Source of the DNA: a virus
Direction: 5' to 3' (one strand)
DNA: 30,093 nucleotides
IMG/VR virus record: IMGVR_UViG_3300042356_000067
Span: 1-30,093 of that record
Both the position numbers and the translations under genes were made by a program. The notes below the pieces were generated by a model. That model was not told the DNA's origin, made no database searches, and was given only the letters and a program-made list of their open reading frames with translations. Of the stretch, positions 23,798 through 28,933 are shown one piece after another; within the stretch, counting starts at the first letter, position 1, and each line of letters starts with the position of its first letter.

Positions 23798-24239
23798 TGA
23801 GTGCCTCGTTTATTGCGTCTTCTAAAATAGACTTTATTTCCTGAGTGTTGTCAGCCGTGTAGATTTGGGCTGCACACTTGCTTGGGATTGAAATCATCTT
23901 TGCCCTGAAGTTGGTCAACTGCTCACCAAAATCATTGGCCACCTTTTCAATCTCAACCAAGACCCCTTGCTCTTTCATCAAGTTAAGTTCAGCAAGTCCA
24001 GCCTCAGCCGCCATCTTTCTCCGCTTGGCTTCCTCCAAGTCGATTGCGTCTTGGTTGCCGATCAGGTTCTCAACCTTTTTCTTTTCCATCCAAGCCACGA
24101 CATCTGCTGTCATGAATTGCGATCCCAATCTGCCCCGACCTTTCTTGACAATTGGGAAATCATGCAAGCCCTGCATATCGGTAATCCACTTTTCAGAGCG
24201 TCCGATGATTTCAGCAAGTTGAGTTTTGTTGACTATCAA
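23688..24239 (-). CDS. Terminase small subunit (Nu1-like)
   Basis: The 183-residue protein begins MIVNKTQLAEIIGRSEKWIT followed by DMQGLHDFPIVKKGRGR, a Nu1-type winged-helix head that binds cos DNA, then a helical region (EEAKRRKMAAEAGLAELNLM, GEQLTNFRAKMISIPSKCAA) matching the 'y.eer.rl..a.ae..el......g....v..' Nu1 core, and an acidic tail. The start codon is TTG at 24239, supported by AAGGA six bases upstream; no in-frame ATG fits. The C-terminal 37 codons overlap the large subunit frame. The non-coding DNA just upstream is the natural place for cos. Length is close to lambda Nu1 (181). Confidence 0.9.
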   Translation of the reverse strand: MIVNKTQLAEIIGRSEKWITDMQGLHDFPIVKKGRGRLGSQFMTADVVAWMEKKKVENLIGNQDAIDLEEAKRRKMAAEAGLAELNLMKEQGVLVEIEKVANDFGEQLTNFRAKMISIPSKCAAQIYTADNTQEIKSILEDAINEALNEIRGIGQNNSEGEFAEGDSEADLEETEATNETVDF

Positions 24240-24365
24240 TTGTCATCCTTGTGCATTAAAACCGACAAAGGTTAGGGTTATCACTAGGCGAAAGTCGTGC
24301 TCGCGTATTACCCGCAAGGGTACTTGCGTCACAGTACCTTGGAGGGGGGGTGTTGTCAGCGTATA
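24240..24365 (-). other. Non-coding gap upstream of small terminase: candidate cos region
   Basis: In this 126-bp gap no gene is seen. It holds nested inverted repeats: CGCAAG-GGTA-CTTGCG at 24313-24328 and GGTAC-N10-GTACC at 24319-24338, followed by a GGAGGGGGGG tract at 24341-24350. GpA/Nu1 phages package from cos, and in lambda cos lies immediately before Nu1. A symmetric element plus a GC-rich tract here is what one would look for. No homology to a known cos was recognised. Confidence 0.45.
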
Positions 24366-25010
24366 TCACTTTGCACTTGCCATCGCTCGTTTTAGGTTCT
24401 GCCTGAACTTCATCGCATAGCCATCATTTCGAGAGAAGACCACACCCTCAACGAACGTCCCCATCGGGAACTTTGGTGTGTATTGAGCCTTGTCTGCATA
24501 CTTGGCAACCATCCTGATCTTTTCACCGCTACCCTTTGACTTGCGTCCATAGCGTTCCCAGATGCCCTCGTATTGCTCACCAGTCCGACCACTTGGGATT
24601 CCCTTAAAGAACTTACCTTTATCGTCAATCATTTGCTTCAAGACTCCCCTTGGGATGTTGCCGTATTGGTTCAGCTTGGACTGCTTAGTCGCCACAAGGA
24701 TTGCTTTGCGTTTGGGAAATCTTGTGCCGCCTTGCACCATGAACTTCATGTATTCAGCGCGAGCAGGGTCAATAAACACTGTGGCAATAAGGTCACGTTT
24801 GTTCGAGCGTTTGTAACGAAAGCCCTTGCGTGTAAATGGTGTCGCACCACCCTCGAATGTCTCCTGAGTCTTATTAGGCAATACCTTCTGACTTAGGTTG
24901 AACGCGATGTCGTTCAGGGTCTTGCTGGCTGCAAAGGGAATCTGATCCTTTTGCACTGTGTTCAAGAATCTGGTGGCCTTGTCAATGTCAACCTTTACAT
25001 TGATTTGCAT
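24366..25010 (-). CDS. gpZ-like minor tail / virion protein, displaced upstream of terminase
   Basis: The 214-residue basic protein begins MQINVKVDIDKATRFLNTVQ and continues DQIPFAASKTLNDIAFNLSQ, which resembles the gpZ-type start ('...l..v....iP.Aaa.alN..a......'). The rest is Lys/Arg rich (ERYGRKSKGSGEKIRMVAKY) and ends FRQNLKRAMASAK. In lambda Z lies between FII and U; here FII-like and U-like genes abut and this gene lies before the small terminase, suggesting relocation. gpZ is needed for correct DNA positioning in the tail connection. GGAG five bases before the ATG, immediately after a terminator U-run, is its ribosome site. A general virion morphogenesis protein is the alternative. Confidence 0.6.
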   Translation of the reverse strand: MQINVKVDIDKATRFLNTVQKDQIPFAASKTLNDIAFNLSQKVLPNKTQETFEGGATPFTRKGFRYKRSNKRDLIATVFIDPARAEYMKFMVQGGTRFPKRKAILVATKQSKLNQYGNIPRGVLKQMIDDKGKFFKGIPSGRTGEQYEGIWERYGRKSKGSGEKIRMVAKYADKAQYTPKFPMGTFVEGVVFSRNDGYAMKFRQNLKRAMASAK

Positions 25011-25019
25011 GGTGTCTCC

Positions 25020-25045
25020 AAAAAAAAGAGGGCATGACCCCTCTT
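25020..25045 (-). terminator. Rho-independent terminator between early and late genes
   Basis: On the minus strand a 7-bp stem AAGAGGG/CCCTCTT with a 6-base loop is followed by a T-run. It lies ten bases before the ATG of the gpZ-like gene and after the SSB-tailed gene. It would stop leftward early transcripts before the morphogenesis genes, so late expression needs read-through or a promoter downstream. Confidence 0.85.
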
Positions 25046-25140
25046 AAAGTTCAATGGCAACTGAACGTAATTGATTCTAGGGAGCAAATAAGTTTTGTAC
25101 ATTGGGTTGCCTTTAATTCGAGCATCATTCGTGCTGCAAT

Positions 25141-25428
25141 TTAAAATGGAATATCAGAGTCATCGCTCTGGAATATCGGTTTAATCTTTGCTGTTGGATT
25201 ATCTATAGCATTATCTTCACGCTTGATCTTTGGCTTTCCAATCTTAATTTGAAACCACCATTCACCTTTTTGTGTCTTAGCTGGTTTGAGGTTGAGATAA
25301 TGAACATCTCCATTTGGCAAGATAATCTCACCAGAATATGGATAGTGCCAGTCTTCTGTCTTGTCTACGTTGACAAATGCCGATCCATCGCCAGCTCTCT
25401 TTTCATATTTTTTGTCGTATGCCATCAT
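25141..25428 (-). CDS. Small phage protein with SSB-type acidic C-terminal tip
   Basis: The 95-residue protein (94 from the second ATG at 25425) has a beta-rich body (DWHYPYSGEIILPNGDVHYL, NLKPAKTQKGEWWFQIKIGK) like short OB-type or SSB-like proteins of phage replication modules, and ends SDDSDIPF. The tip DIPF after acidic residues is the signature by which bacterial SSB recruits its partners (PriA, RecO, exonuclease I, pol III chi). Either this is the phage's own small SSB or it is a decoy/recruiter for the host SSB interactome. The ribosome site AAAGGAG is nearly ideal, implying high expression. It follows a repeat-rich putative origin region, in keeping with replication. Confidence 0.7.
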   Translation of the reverse strand: MMAYDKKYEKRAGDGSAFVNVDKTEDWHYPYSGEIILPNGDVHYLNLKPAKTQKGEWWFQIKIGKPKIKREDNAIDNPTAKIKPIFQSDDSDIPF

Positions 25429-25813
25429 CTATCTCCTTTGGTTAAAAATCTGTCCGTTGTGTACAAACCTCATAAAACGCGCTGTAAGCCTTTGGGAAGT
25501 GTACAGGCTACCACCCTAGCCACCCATGTTTTTAAAGGGCAGGGCAGTGGCTTCTGTGTGCCTTCAAATCGATTTGTGACTGTCATGGTGTGTTGTGTAT
25601 TCATCTGCATCTTTTTTAAAACTCTGTTCTGCGTGACCAAGCCTGTAAACGCTGTGAAAACCTTGGTTACGCTGAAGACATTAGGTTAACCTCTTAAAGA
25701 TTAAAGTATTAAGTTAAATGTTAACCTTATGGTGTGTTCATCTGTTTAGCGTAACCTGCTGGTTACCAACATGGTTACCAACACGATGTTTTCATGGGTA
25801 ACCTGCTGGTTAC
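25429..25813. other. 385-bp intergenic region, repeat-rich, largely non-coding
   Basis: No convincing long gene lies here. The right part (25660-25814) has clustered GGTTACC-type repeats, listed separately. The middle has a partly repeated string (ATGGTGTGTT...CATCTG at about 25585 and 25729) and one short minus-strand frame (25470-25604). The left part has TGTACA sites at 25460 and 25500 and the ribosome site of the SSB-tailed gene. A plus-strand frame across the region looks like a shadow: it has no ribosome site and Cys/Val/Phe-rich composition. Confidence 0.6.
25470..25604 (-). CDS. Doubtful 44-aa ORF in the intergenic region
   Basis: The frame starts MNTQHTMTVTNRFEGTQKPL and continues PCPLKTWVARVVACTLPKGL. 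It has no clear ribosome site, and an internal ATG at 25586 is an alternative start. It ends in an ATGA overlap with an even shorter frame. The Pro-Cys-Pro and Trp-Val-Ala-Arg segment looks protein-like but no family is known. It may instead be chance coding over a regulatory or origin region. Confidence 0.25.
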   Translation of the reverse strand: MNTQHTMTVTNRFEGTQKPLPCPLKTWVARVVACTLPKGLQRVL

Positions 25814-25814
25814 C
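25660..25814. repeat. GGTTACC/GTAACC repeat cluster: candidate origin or operator
   Basis: Two copies of the 17-bp palindromic string GTAACCTGCTGGTTACC lie at 25751-25767 and 25798-25814, 47 bp apart. Around them are GGTTACCAAC at 25761 and 25773, TTGGTTACG at 25663, the 10-bp palindrome AGGTTAACCT at 25683 and GTTAACC at about 25720. That is at least seven related half-sites in 155 bp. The cluster directly adjoins the 3' end of a winged-helix replication-like gene, the usual setting of phage or plasmid iterons. Autoregulatory operator sites are the alternative. Confidence 0.6.
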
Positions 25815-26290
25815 TAAGAACTCCTGTTTTTGAGCATTTGAATGTGTTCTTTCATTGCCCGAACTGTCGGACTCTCAGTCCCTTTGTTTGTGCTTGGGCT
25901 GTCCAGTTGAGGCTGCTTGTTGAATGCTTTGCTGATCATCTGGATCACATTTTTTTGTGCTACAACATCTATGCTTTTATCATCAACCTCTAGTTGACTA
26001 ACATTAGGTTGAGACTCTTCAAACAGCACTCTCAAGGTGTTGCTGTGATTATTGCGATAACCCTTTTTGATTATCTCGATATAGCCTAAGTTTCTCAGCA
26101 ATATAATCTGTCTAGTAATGGCTGGCCGAGAAACTCCCATGTCTTCAGATAATGACTTCTGACTCACCCAAGTAATCCCTTGCTTGTTGCAATAACTGCA
26201 AACAAGGCAAAGAATTCTGAATGAGTTGTCGCTTAATCTCATGTCATTTAATGCCCTGATTGGGGCAATAAAGAACTGCCTAGAAGTCAT
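25814..26290 (-). CDS. Winged-helix protein, replication initiator-like
   Basis: The 158-residue protein starts MTSRQFFIAPIRALNDMRLS, followed by DNSFRILCLVCSYCNKQGIT and WVSQKSLSEDMGVSRPAITR, then QIILLRNLGYIEIIKKG. The segment from about 20 to 80 is a winged helix-turn-helix of the type found at the N-terminus of phage replication proteins (lambda O-like / HTH_36), with S-x-x-x-L-A/S-E recognition layout. The C-terminal half is polar and poorly conserved. Its stop codon overlaps a cluster of palindromic repeats, a likely binding site if it initiates replication. A transcription regulator is the alternative. Its ATG lies inside the methyltransferase end (11-base overlap). Confidence 0.7.
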   Translation of the reverse strand: MTSRQFFIAPIRALNDMRLSDNSFRILCLVCSYCNKQGITWVSQKSLSEDMGVSRPAITRQIILLRNLGYIEIIKKGYRNNHSNTLRVLFEESQPNVSQLEVDDKSIDVVAQKNVIQMISKAFNKQPQLDSPSTNKGTESPTVRAMKEHIQMLKNRSS

Positions 26291-27008
26291 TTAAGAGTCT
26301 CCATGCGGTTGCTGCACAAAAGGCCACTTGCCCGTTGCCAGCGGCTTTAAGTCTGTCCATCCTGTCGGCCACCCCATTAACCATTCGTAGAGGTTCGGGT
26401 TTATTGAATGTGGGATATGAGTTCCATTCTTGATTGCATTTTTGTACGCTCCAGAACCTCCGCAATTCCCGCCTCCGCTTGGAGTTGTTGGCGTGGGCCA
26501 ATTGTCGGGGGGGGGGGGCGTGAGCGACAATCCAGATTCGATCCCTTTGGTGTTTTGCACCAACGTCTGCTGCTCCCACAACTCCCCATCTAGCATCAAA
26601 CCCCATTTGGGCAAGATCGCACAAAACTCTGTCGAGTCCTCGAATAGTAAGCATTGGGGAGTTCTCAATGAATGCGTATCTGGGTTGTACTTCGCAAATG
26701 ACCCTTGCCATTTCCTTCCAGAGTCCTGATCGCTCGCCATCAAGTCCTGCGCCTTTTCCTGCGGCTGACAAATCTTGGCAAGGGAATCCTCCTGAGACAA
26801 CATCGATTTTTCCTCTCCATGGCTTCCCATCGAATGTACAAATGTTGTCCCAGATAGGGAATCGAGGTAGGAATCCATCAGCTTGCCGTTGCAGTAAAAC
26901 TCTGCGTGGGTAATCTTCGATTTCAACGGCACACACAGTTCTCCACCCGAGCAAATGTCCTGCAAGGATTCCTCCTCCTGCACCCGCAAATAATGCCAAC
27001 TCATTCAT
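26280..27008 (-). CDS. DNA (cytosine-5) methyltransferase, phage orphan type
   Basis: The 242-residue C5 methyltransferase has motif I LALFAGAGGG (4-13), the catalytic PCQ in GGFPCQDLSAAGKGAG (C77), motif VI ENS (115-117), motif VIII QRDRIW (154-159) and a C-terminal motif X block GVADRMDRLKAAGNGQVAF. The target-recognition segment is only about 55 residues, so the enzyme is short for the family. No restriction partner is near; protection of phage DNA from host restriction is likely. Just after motif VIII the codons run through 12 consecutive C on this strand (encoding PPP), so a one-base change would alter the C-terminus. A second, nearly full-length frame overlaps it (see 26291-27004). The start overlaps the preceding gene by ATGA. 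Confidence 0.93.
   Translation of the reverse strand: MNELALFAGAGGGILAGHLLGWRTVCAVEIEDYPRRVLLQRQADGFLPRFPIWDNICTFDGKPWRGKIDVVSGGFPCQDLSAAGKGAGLDGERSGLWKEMARVICEVQPRYAFIENSPMLTIRGLDRVLCDLAQMGFDARWGVVGAADVGAKHQRDRIWIVAHAPPPRQLAHANNSKRRRELRRFWSVQKCNQEWNSYPTFNKPEPLRMVNGVADRMDRLKAAGNGQVAFCAATAWRLLNDF
26291..27004 (-). CDS. Overlapping second frame of the methyltransferase gene (possible dual coding)
   Basis: An open frame of 237 codons lies almost entirely within the methyltransferase gene, offset by +1 base and starting four bases downstream (ATGAATGAG carries both starts). Its C-terminus reads NWPTPTTPSGGG...SINPNLYEWLMGWPTGWTDL, which resembles the 'LPTP...GG...LNPaFVEWmMGlPaGW' segment found in-frame in other C5 methyltransferases. 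The N-terminal part has no known motif. It could be a translated overprinted protein, or an evolutionary echo constrained by the conserved main frame. I rate translation as unproven; the main frame is certainly the methyltransferase. Confidence 0.3.
   Translation of the reverse strand: MSWHYLRVQEEESLQDICSGGELCVPLKSKITHAEFYCNGKLMDSYLDSLSGTTFVHSMGSHGEEKSMLSQEDSLAKICQPQEKAQDLMASDQDSGRKWQGSFAKYNPDTHSLRTPQCLLFEDSTEFCAILPKWGLMLDGELWEQQTLVQNTKGIESGLSLTPPPPDNWPTPTTPSGGGNCGGSGAYKNAIKNGTHIPHSINPNLYEWLMGWPTGWTDLKPLATGKWPFVQQPHGDS
26507..26518 (+). repeat. 12-base G homopolymer inside the methyltransferase gene
   Basis: Twelve consecutive G on the plus strand (C on the coding strand) at residues 164-168 of the methyltransferase. 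Tracts of this length are prone to slippage in replication and transcription, and to sequencing or assembly error. At 12 bases the methyltransferase frame is intact through motif X; loss of one base would move translation into the overlapping frame. Confidence 0.95.
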
Positions 27009-27241
27009 GCAACCCGTTCATTGTTTCTTATCCACCGCATCCACTGGCGTATCCGCTGCTCTGCGTTTTCTCCATAGACTTTTTCTGATGTAGCTAAGTG
27101 CCTGTCCACTAAGGCTTTGTCTTTGTTGCTCAACTCGTAAGTCGTCAGCAACTCCCTTGCTCTGGCTATCTCCAAGATCGTCCGATCTGGCTCCACTGGC
27201 CCTTTGTGTTTGTGCTTGTGTGGCTGCCATGTTTTTTTCAT
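27005..27241 (-). CDS. Hypothetical 78-aa basic helical protein
   Basis: The product from the ATG at 27241 begins MKKTWQPHKHKHKGPVEPDR, then TILEIARARELLTTYELSNK, and ends with a basic helix (QRIRQWMRWIRNNERVA). The N-terminus is Lys/His rich. The family is not recognised. It overlaps the C-terminal 75 codons of the winged-helix gene at 27018-27461 in another frame, and its stop overlaps the methyltransferase ATG (ATGA). The regular amphipathic helices and the terminal overlap make it look real, and the overlapping tail of the other gene looks less protein-like. An upstream GTG at 27277 would lengthen it by 12 residues. The ribosome site is weak. Confidence 0.6.
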   Translation of the reverse strand: MKKTWQPHKHKHKGPVEPDRTILEIARARELLTTYELSNKDKALVDRHLATSEKVYGENAEQRIRQWMRWIRNNERVA

Positions 27242-27461
27242 CTGGTTTTGGGCAATGTTGAGGAACTTCGACCACACACCACACAGCAGCCCACTGGCCT
27301 CGATGTGGGCCTGTCCATCTGTCTATGTATGCGTCACCCATCGACTTAATGGACTTATTCAAAGTTCTTACGTCAATCTGCAATGACCACTGAATTTGTT
27401 TGACTGTTAAGCCATCAGACCCAGCCAGCAGTTCTCTGATCTTTTGGTGGTGTGCGTTCAT
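27018..27461 (-). CDS. Winged-helix-like early phage protein
   Basis: In this 147-residue protein the first ~75 residues form a compact domain: MNAHHQKIRELLAGSDGLTV, KQIQWSLQIDVRTLNKSIKS, MGDAYIDRWTGPHRGQWAAV, then WCVVEVPQHCPKP. The helix-turn-helix pattern followed by 'MpDAYIDRW......aVWCvV.vPe.CP.P' is one I recall from small early phage proteins; they look like DNA-binding regulators with unknown targets. The last ~70 residues are low-complexity (Gln/Ala/Ser/Arg) and share DNA with the 27005-27241 gene, so they may be a run-on tail. The ATG overlaps the upstream TGA (ATGA). Confidence 0.7.
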   Translation of the reverse strand: MNAHHQKIRELLAGSDGLTVKQIQWSLQIDVRTLNKSIKSMGDAYIDRWTGPHRGQWAAVWCVVEVPQHCPKPDEKNMAATQAQTQRASGARSDDLGDSQSKGVADDLRVEQQRQSLSGQALSYIRKSLWRKRRAADTPVDAVDKKQ

Positions 27462-27733
27462 TGATGGCTCCTTGTTCTAATTGCCTGAGCAACGTCTGGC
27501 AACTCATAAGCATCACAAAGCCTTGCGCAGTTCTCGCGCTCGGTATTGATTGCGGATTTAATTGTTGAATGCAAAAGGTGCGCTTGGGCTGTCAAATCAA
27601 ACTCATCCTGAGCCTTTAATCCCGCTTTTATTGCGTCAATGGCAATCTGCCAATCTGCTTGGCAACCACAGCAATCAGGAGGATTAGGGCCAAGCGCATC
27701 CAAGGCAATCCTTAGTGCTTGTTCTTTTGTCAT
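27458..27733 (-). CDS. Hypothetical early protein, 91 aa
   Basis: The start is taken at the ATG at 27733, which has GAAGG seven bases upstream and an ATGA overlap with the zinc-ribbon gene; the longer frame to 27778 is rejected. The product begins MTKEQALRIALDALGPNPPD and has CCGCQADWQIAIDAIKAGLK and TERENCARLCDAYELPDVAQ followed by AIRTR. The 'reacAklCd......p..aa.aIRaR' ending is common in small phage early proteins, where it is often attached to varied N-termini. Cysteines CC.C and C.LC could bind metal but spacing is irregular. No function assigned. Confidence 0.7.
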   Translation of the reverse strand: MTKEQALRIALDALGPNPPDCCGCQADWQIAIDAIKAGLKAQDEFDLTAQAHLLHSTIKSAINTERENCARLCDAYELPDVAQAIRTRSHQ

Positions 27734-27903
27734 TTGTAAGCCTTCATCTTGTCCACCCAGCAGACTGCGCAATACCACCGCTGAGTGCTTGTTTGAACTC
27801 CACCTTCTGGTGGTTTCTTAGCCTCACACTTGTGACAATGTTTGTATTGACTGCTATTTTTTAGACTGTTTGGCAGTGAAATTTGGTGTGCAGCAAAGCT
27901 CAT
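27730..27903 (-). CDS. Small zinc-ribbon protein, 57 aa
   Basis: The frame starts MSFAAHQISLPNSLKNSSQY and continues KHCHKCEAKKPPEGGVQTST, then QRWYCAVCWVDKMKAYK. Two CxxC pairs (C23-C26 and C45-C48) 18 residues apart form a classic zinc ribbon. It has ATGA overlaps at both ends, with the nuclease stop upstream and the next gene's ATG downstream, which strongly supports translation. Such small ribbons in phage early operons may bind DNA or partner proteins; this one lies next to a nuclease and may act with it (inference). Confidence 0.8.
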   Translation of the reverse strand: MSFAAHQISLPNSLKNSSQYKHCHKCEAKKPPEGGVQTSTQRWYCAVCWVDKMKAYK

Positions 27904-28166
27904 TTAATTACCTTTAGCATTCGCAGTGCCGACTCAGGACTGTCAATTCGTGCCAGAGTGCCGCCCTTCCAGTTTTCAAAGAAGTCATCCTGTAAAGGGG
28001 TAAATTTCTTCTTTGAATTTGTTTTTATCTCCACCAAAAACGTGTGGTTTCGGTAACCGACCAGGAGGTCAACGGGTAAGCCAATGATCCAGACGTATGC
28101 CCCCACAGCCCGCAAAGCAGAAACAATGGCCTGTTGGTTAGCGTCAACCCTTGCAGCCAGTCTCAT
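27900..28166 (-). CDS. PD-(D/E)XK nuclease (VRR-NUC/Holliday-resolvase-like)
   Basis: The 88-residue protein has the compact nuclease core: an N-terminal helix (ANQQAIVSALRAVGAYVWII), then GLPVDLLVGYRNHTFLVEIK, with D33, E46 and K48 forming the PD-(D/E)XK triad, and a following helix with SKKKFTPLQDDFFENWKGG. The tail has strands and a helix as in VRR-NUC-type enzymes. Such phage nucleases cut branched DNA or degrade host DNA. The motif IV Gln/Phe (PLQ..F) is typical. ATGA overlaps at both ends tie it to the early operon. Confidence 0.85.
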   Translation of the reverse strand: MRLAARVDANQQAIVSALRAVGAYVWIIGLPVDLLVGYRNHTFLVEIKTNSKKKFTPLQDDFFENWKGGTLARIDSPESALRMLKVIK

Positions 28167-28339
28167 AACAGGCCAGCCTCTCTCATTGCACCCAAAAAGT
28201 TTTCAAGCTGAGGGCAGGGGACATCACGAATGATTGGGGCATCGCCTGTCATATAGAGAGCCTCATTGACGATTTCCGATGGCACTGGCTCACCCTTGCG
28301 AACCATATTCAAAATGAGGTTGGCTTCCCTGTATGTCAT
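28163..28339 (-). CDS. Hypothetical 58-aa early protein
   Basis: The product begins MTYREANLILNMVRKGEPVP and continues SEIVNEALYMTGDAPIIRDV, ending LENFLGAMREAGLL. It is mostly helical with a short acidic C-terminus. No family or motif is recognised. The start overlaps the stop of the gene at 28336 and its stop overlaps the nuclease ATG, both as ATGA, which is the main reason to trust the gene. The beginning 'ey.ea..iL..v..G..vp..iv..aL..tGD' resembles short phage proteins I have seen, without known function. Confidence 0.7.
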   Translation of the reverse strand: MTYREANLILNMVRKGEPVPSEIVNEALYMTGDAPIIRDVPCPQLENFLGAMREAGLL

Positions 28340-28611
28340 GGGGTGTTGTCCTTGAAATGAGCTAATGCTTTACGCTCTATTTGGTCTAAAAATGTTGTTG
28401 CAATGAATGACTGAATGTCTGAATCAGGCCGAGCAACGTAGACAGCCAGCAAAACCATTGACTCATCGATGTCTGGCTCGTATGGATCGCCTAGTGAGCC
28501 TCTGGAGCCTTGCTCTGCTGGCACATAGTCAAGATGACAAATGAAATCAATGTCACTGATAGTGATCTCAGCTTCAAATGCACCTTTCGGGCAGTCAGGA
28601 ATAGGTTTCAT
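28336..28611 (-). CDS. Hypothetical acidic early protein, 91 aa
   Basis: From the ATG at 28611 the product starts MKPIPDCPKGAFEAEITISD and continues IDFICHLDYVPAEQGSRGSL, DPYEPDIDESMVLLAVYVAR. The longer frame to 28653 would overlap a small membrane-protein gene and is rejected. The strands around ITISDIDFICHLDYVPAEQG followed by a GDPYEPDidE region are a pattern seen in small phage proteins of unknown role with a 'v.Y.pa..g......dp..pe.pe.v.l..v' shape. The net charge is acidic. The start and stop are both in ATGA overlaps. Confidence 0.7.
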   Translation of the reverse strand: MKPIPDCPKGAFEAEITISDIDFICHLDYVPAEQGSRGSLGDPYEPDIDESMVLLAVYVARPDSDIQSFIATTFLDQIERKALAHFKDNTP

Positions 28612-28700
28612 TTCATGCCCAATCCAATGAAATAAATGACCATTGCCCAGCAAGCAAGGTTAAAAATGACAAGCAAAGTGAACACAACTCTGTTGCTCAT
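28608..28700 (-). CDS. 30-aa single-pass membrane protein
   Basis: The frame MSNRVVFTLLVIFNLACWAM continues VIYFIGLGMK. Almost the whole length (about residues 5-27) is hydrophobic, a single membrane helix with a short N-terminal polar end. ATGA overlaps on both sides place it in the coupled early operon, which is strong evidence for such a short gene. Function unknown; a small early membrane peptide could affect the host envelope or superinfection (inference). Confidence 0.7.
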   Translation of the reverse strand: MSNRVVFTLLVIFNLACWAMVIYFIGLGMK

Positions 28701-28933
28701 GTCTTGTCCCTTGCTTCCAACATTGCGTCTGCTAACGTATATGCTCGACTAGCTACTATTTCTCTTTCGTTTTTATCCCAATTAAAAAATGTGCCTTCAT
28801 TTTCAAAATCATGCTTGACCATAAACATGGCTGTTTGAATTGAATGAGCCGCAAAGTAGTCACGCAAGGTCATGCCGTGTTCGTGCTCTGCCAAGTCAAT
28901 GTGCATGGCGGGGAATGCGTAAGAGTTGTTCAT
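28697..28933 (-). CDS. Hypothetical early protein, 78 aa
   Basis: The product (MNNSYAFPAMHIDLAEHEHG, then MTLRDYFAAHSIQTAMFMVK, and YTLADAMLEARDKT) matches a widespread phage pattern, 'GMTLRDYFAAkamq......AY.iADAMLkAR', known only as hypothetical. It is helical and has no catalytic motif. It is the second gene of the leftward early operon, after the ribbon-helix-helix regulator, joined at both ends by ATGA overlaps. Confidence 0.8.
   Translation of the reverse strand: MNNSYAFPAMHIDLAEHEHGMTLRDYFAAHSIQTAMFMVKHDFENEGTFFNWDKNEREIVASRAYTLADAMLEARDKT

Noticed and set aside
25249-25689. 146-codon plus-strand ORF
   Set aside because: It runs antisense through the SSB-tailed gene and into the repeat-rich intergenic DNA, lacks a ribosome site and has an unusual Cys/Val/Phe composition.
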